This document shows positions 14,628 to 14,658 of a DNA stretch of 14,658 bases, in pieces. This stretch comes from JACMRI01 sp043778625 (GTDB lineage Bacteria > Bacteroidota > Bacteroidia > UBA4408): positions 1-14,658 of the forward strand of contig JAYWFU010000113.1 in NCBI GenBank assembly GCA_043778625.1. Direction: 5' to 3'. Position numbers and translations under genes: made by a program. How positions within the stretch are numbered: position 1 is the first letter of the stretch; the number at the start of each line of letters is the position of its first letter. A model generated the notes under the pieces. It made no database searches, was not told where the DNA came from, and worked only from the letters and a program-made list of their open reading frames with translations.

Positions 14628-14658
14628 CGTAACTTAAAACCTTAACTCGTTTAACGGT

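Noticed and set aside
1..14658. CRISPR arrays, tRNA or rRNA genes, IS elements, integrase or transposase genes
   Set aside because: None was seen. The only tandem repeats are protein-coding, and the only long direct repeat is the ATPase 3' end duplication.

Overview
The window looks like low-GC Bacteroidota chromosome. The evidence is two proteins ending in type A type IX secretion (T9SS) sorting domains, many lipoproteins with the K-rich residues after the lipid cysteine that are common in this phylum, a DUF4175-family coiled-coil protein next to an RsbW-type ATPase, SprB-like repeats, and starts that lack clear Shine-Dalgarno sequences. All convincing genes are on the + strand. The genus cannot be determined from the sequence alone.

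Layout. (1) 162-635 encodes a LEA2/WHy-like lipoprotein, and 660-1706 a T9SS cargo protein. (2) 1747-4914 is a tight four-gene cluster: a haem-binding lipoprotein (CX4CH), two related lipoproteins made of diverged DUF4214-like segments whose genes overlap by 20 nt, and a Tat-signal protein of the DUF1501/alkaline-phosphatase-like fold. It resembles a reduced form of the cytochrome plus DUF1553 or DUF1800 plus DUF1501 modules known from Planctomycetes and Bacteroidota. (3) 4973-11302 is a closely spaced run: NifU-domain Fe-S protein, SGNH-hydrolase-like lipoprotein that has lost its usual catalytic residues, exported protein of unknown function, 1159-residue DUF4175-like membrane/coiled-coil protein, and anti-sigma-type ATPase. 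Gaps are 3-22 nt, so co-transcription is likely. (4) 11482-14460 encodes a 992-residue T9SS surface protein with seven FG-GAP/VCBS-type repeats, three SprB-like repeats and a sorting domain.

The most striking structure is at the right edge. Bases 14470-14627 are a gap-free copy, about 87 percent identical by hand count, of the last 158 bases of the ATPase gene (11145-11302). The copy has an in-frame stop and lacks the N-terminal half. The 992-residue gene therefore sits between an intact ATPase gene and a decayed duplicate of its 3' end, and its serine codon use differs from that of at least one neighbour. This suggests insertion or duplication at the 3' end of the ATPase gene. The second candidate for something little described is the haem lipoprotein/DUF4214-like/DUF1501-like cluster, followed by the apparent SGNH pseudoenzyme.
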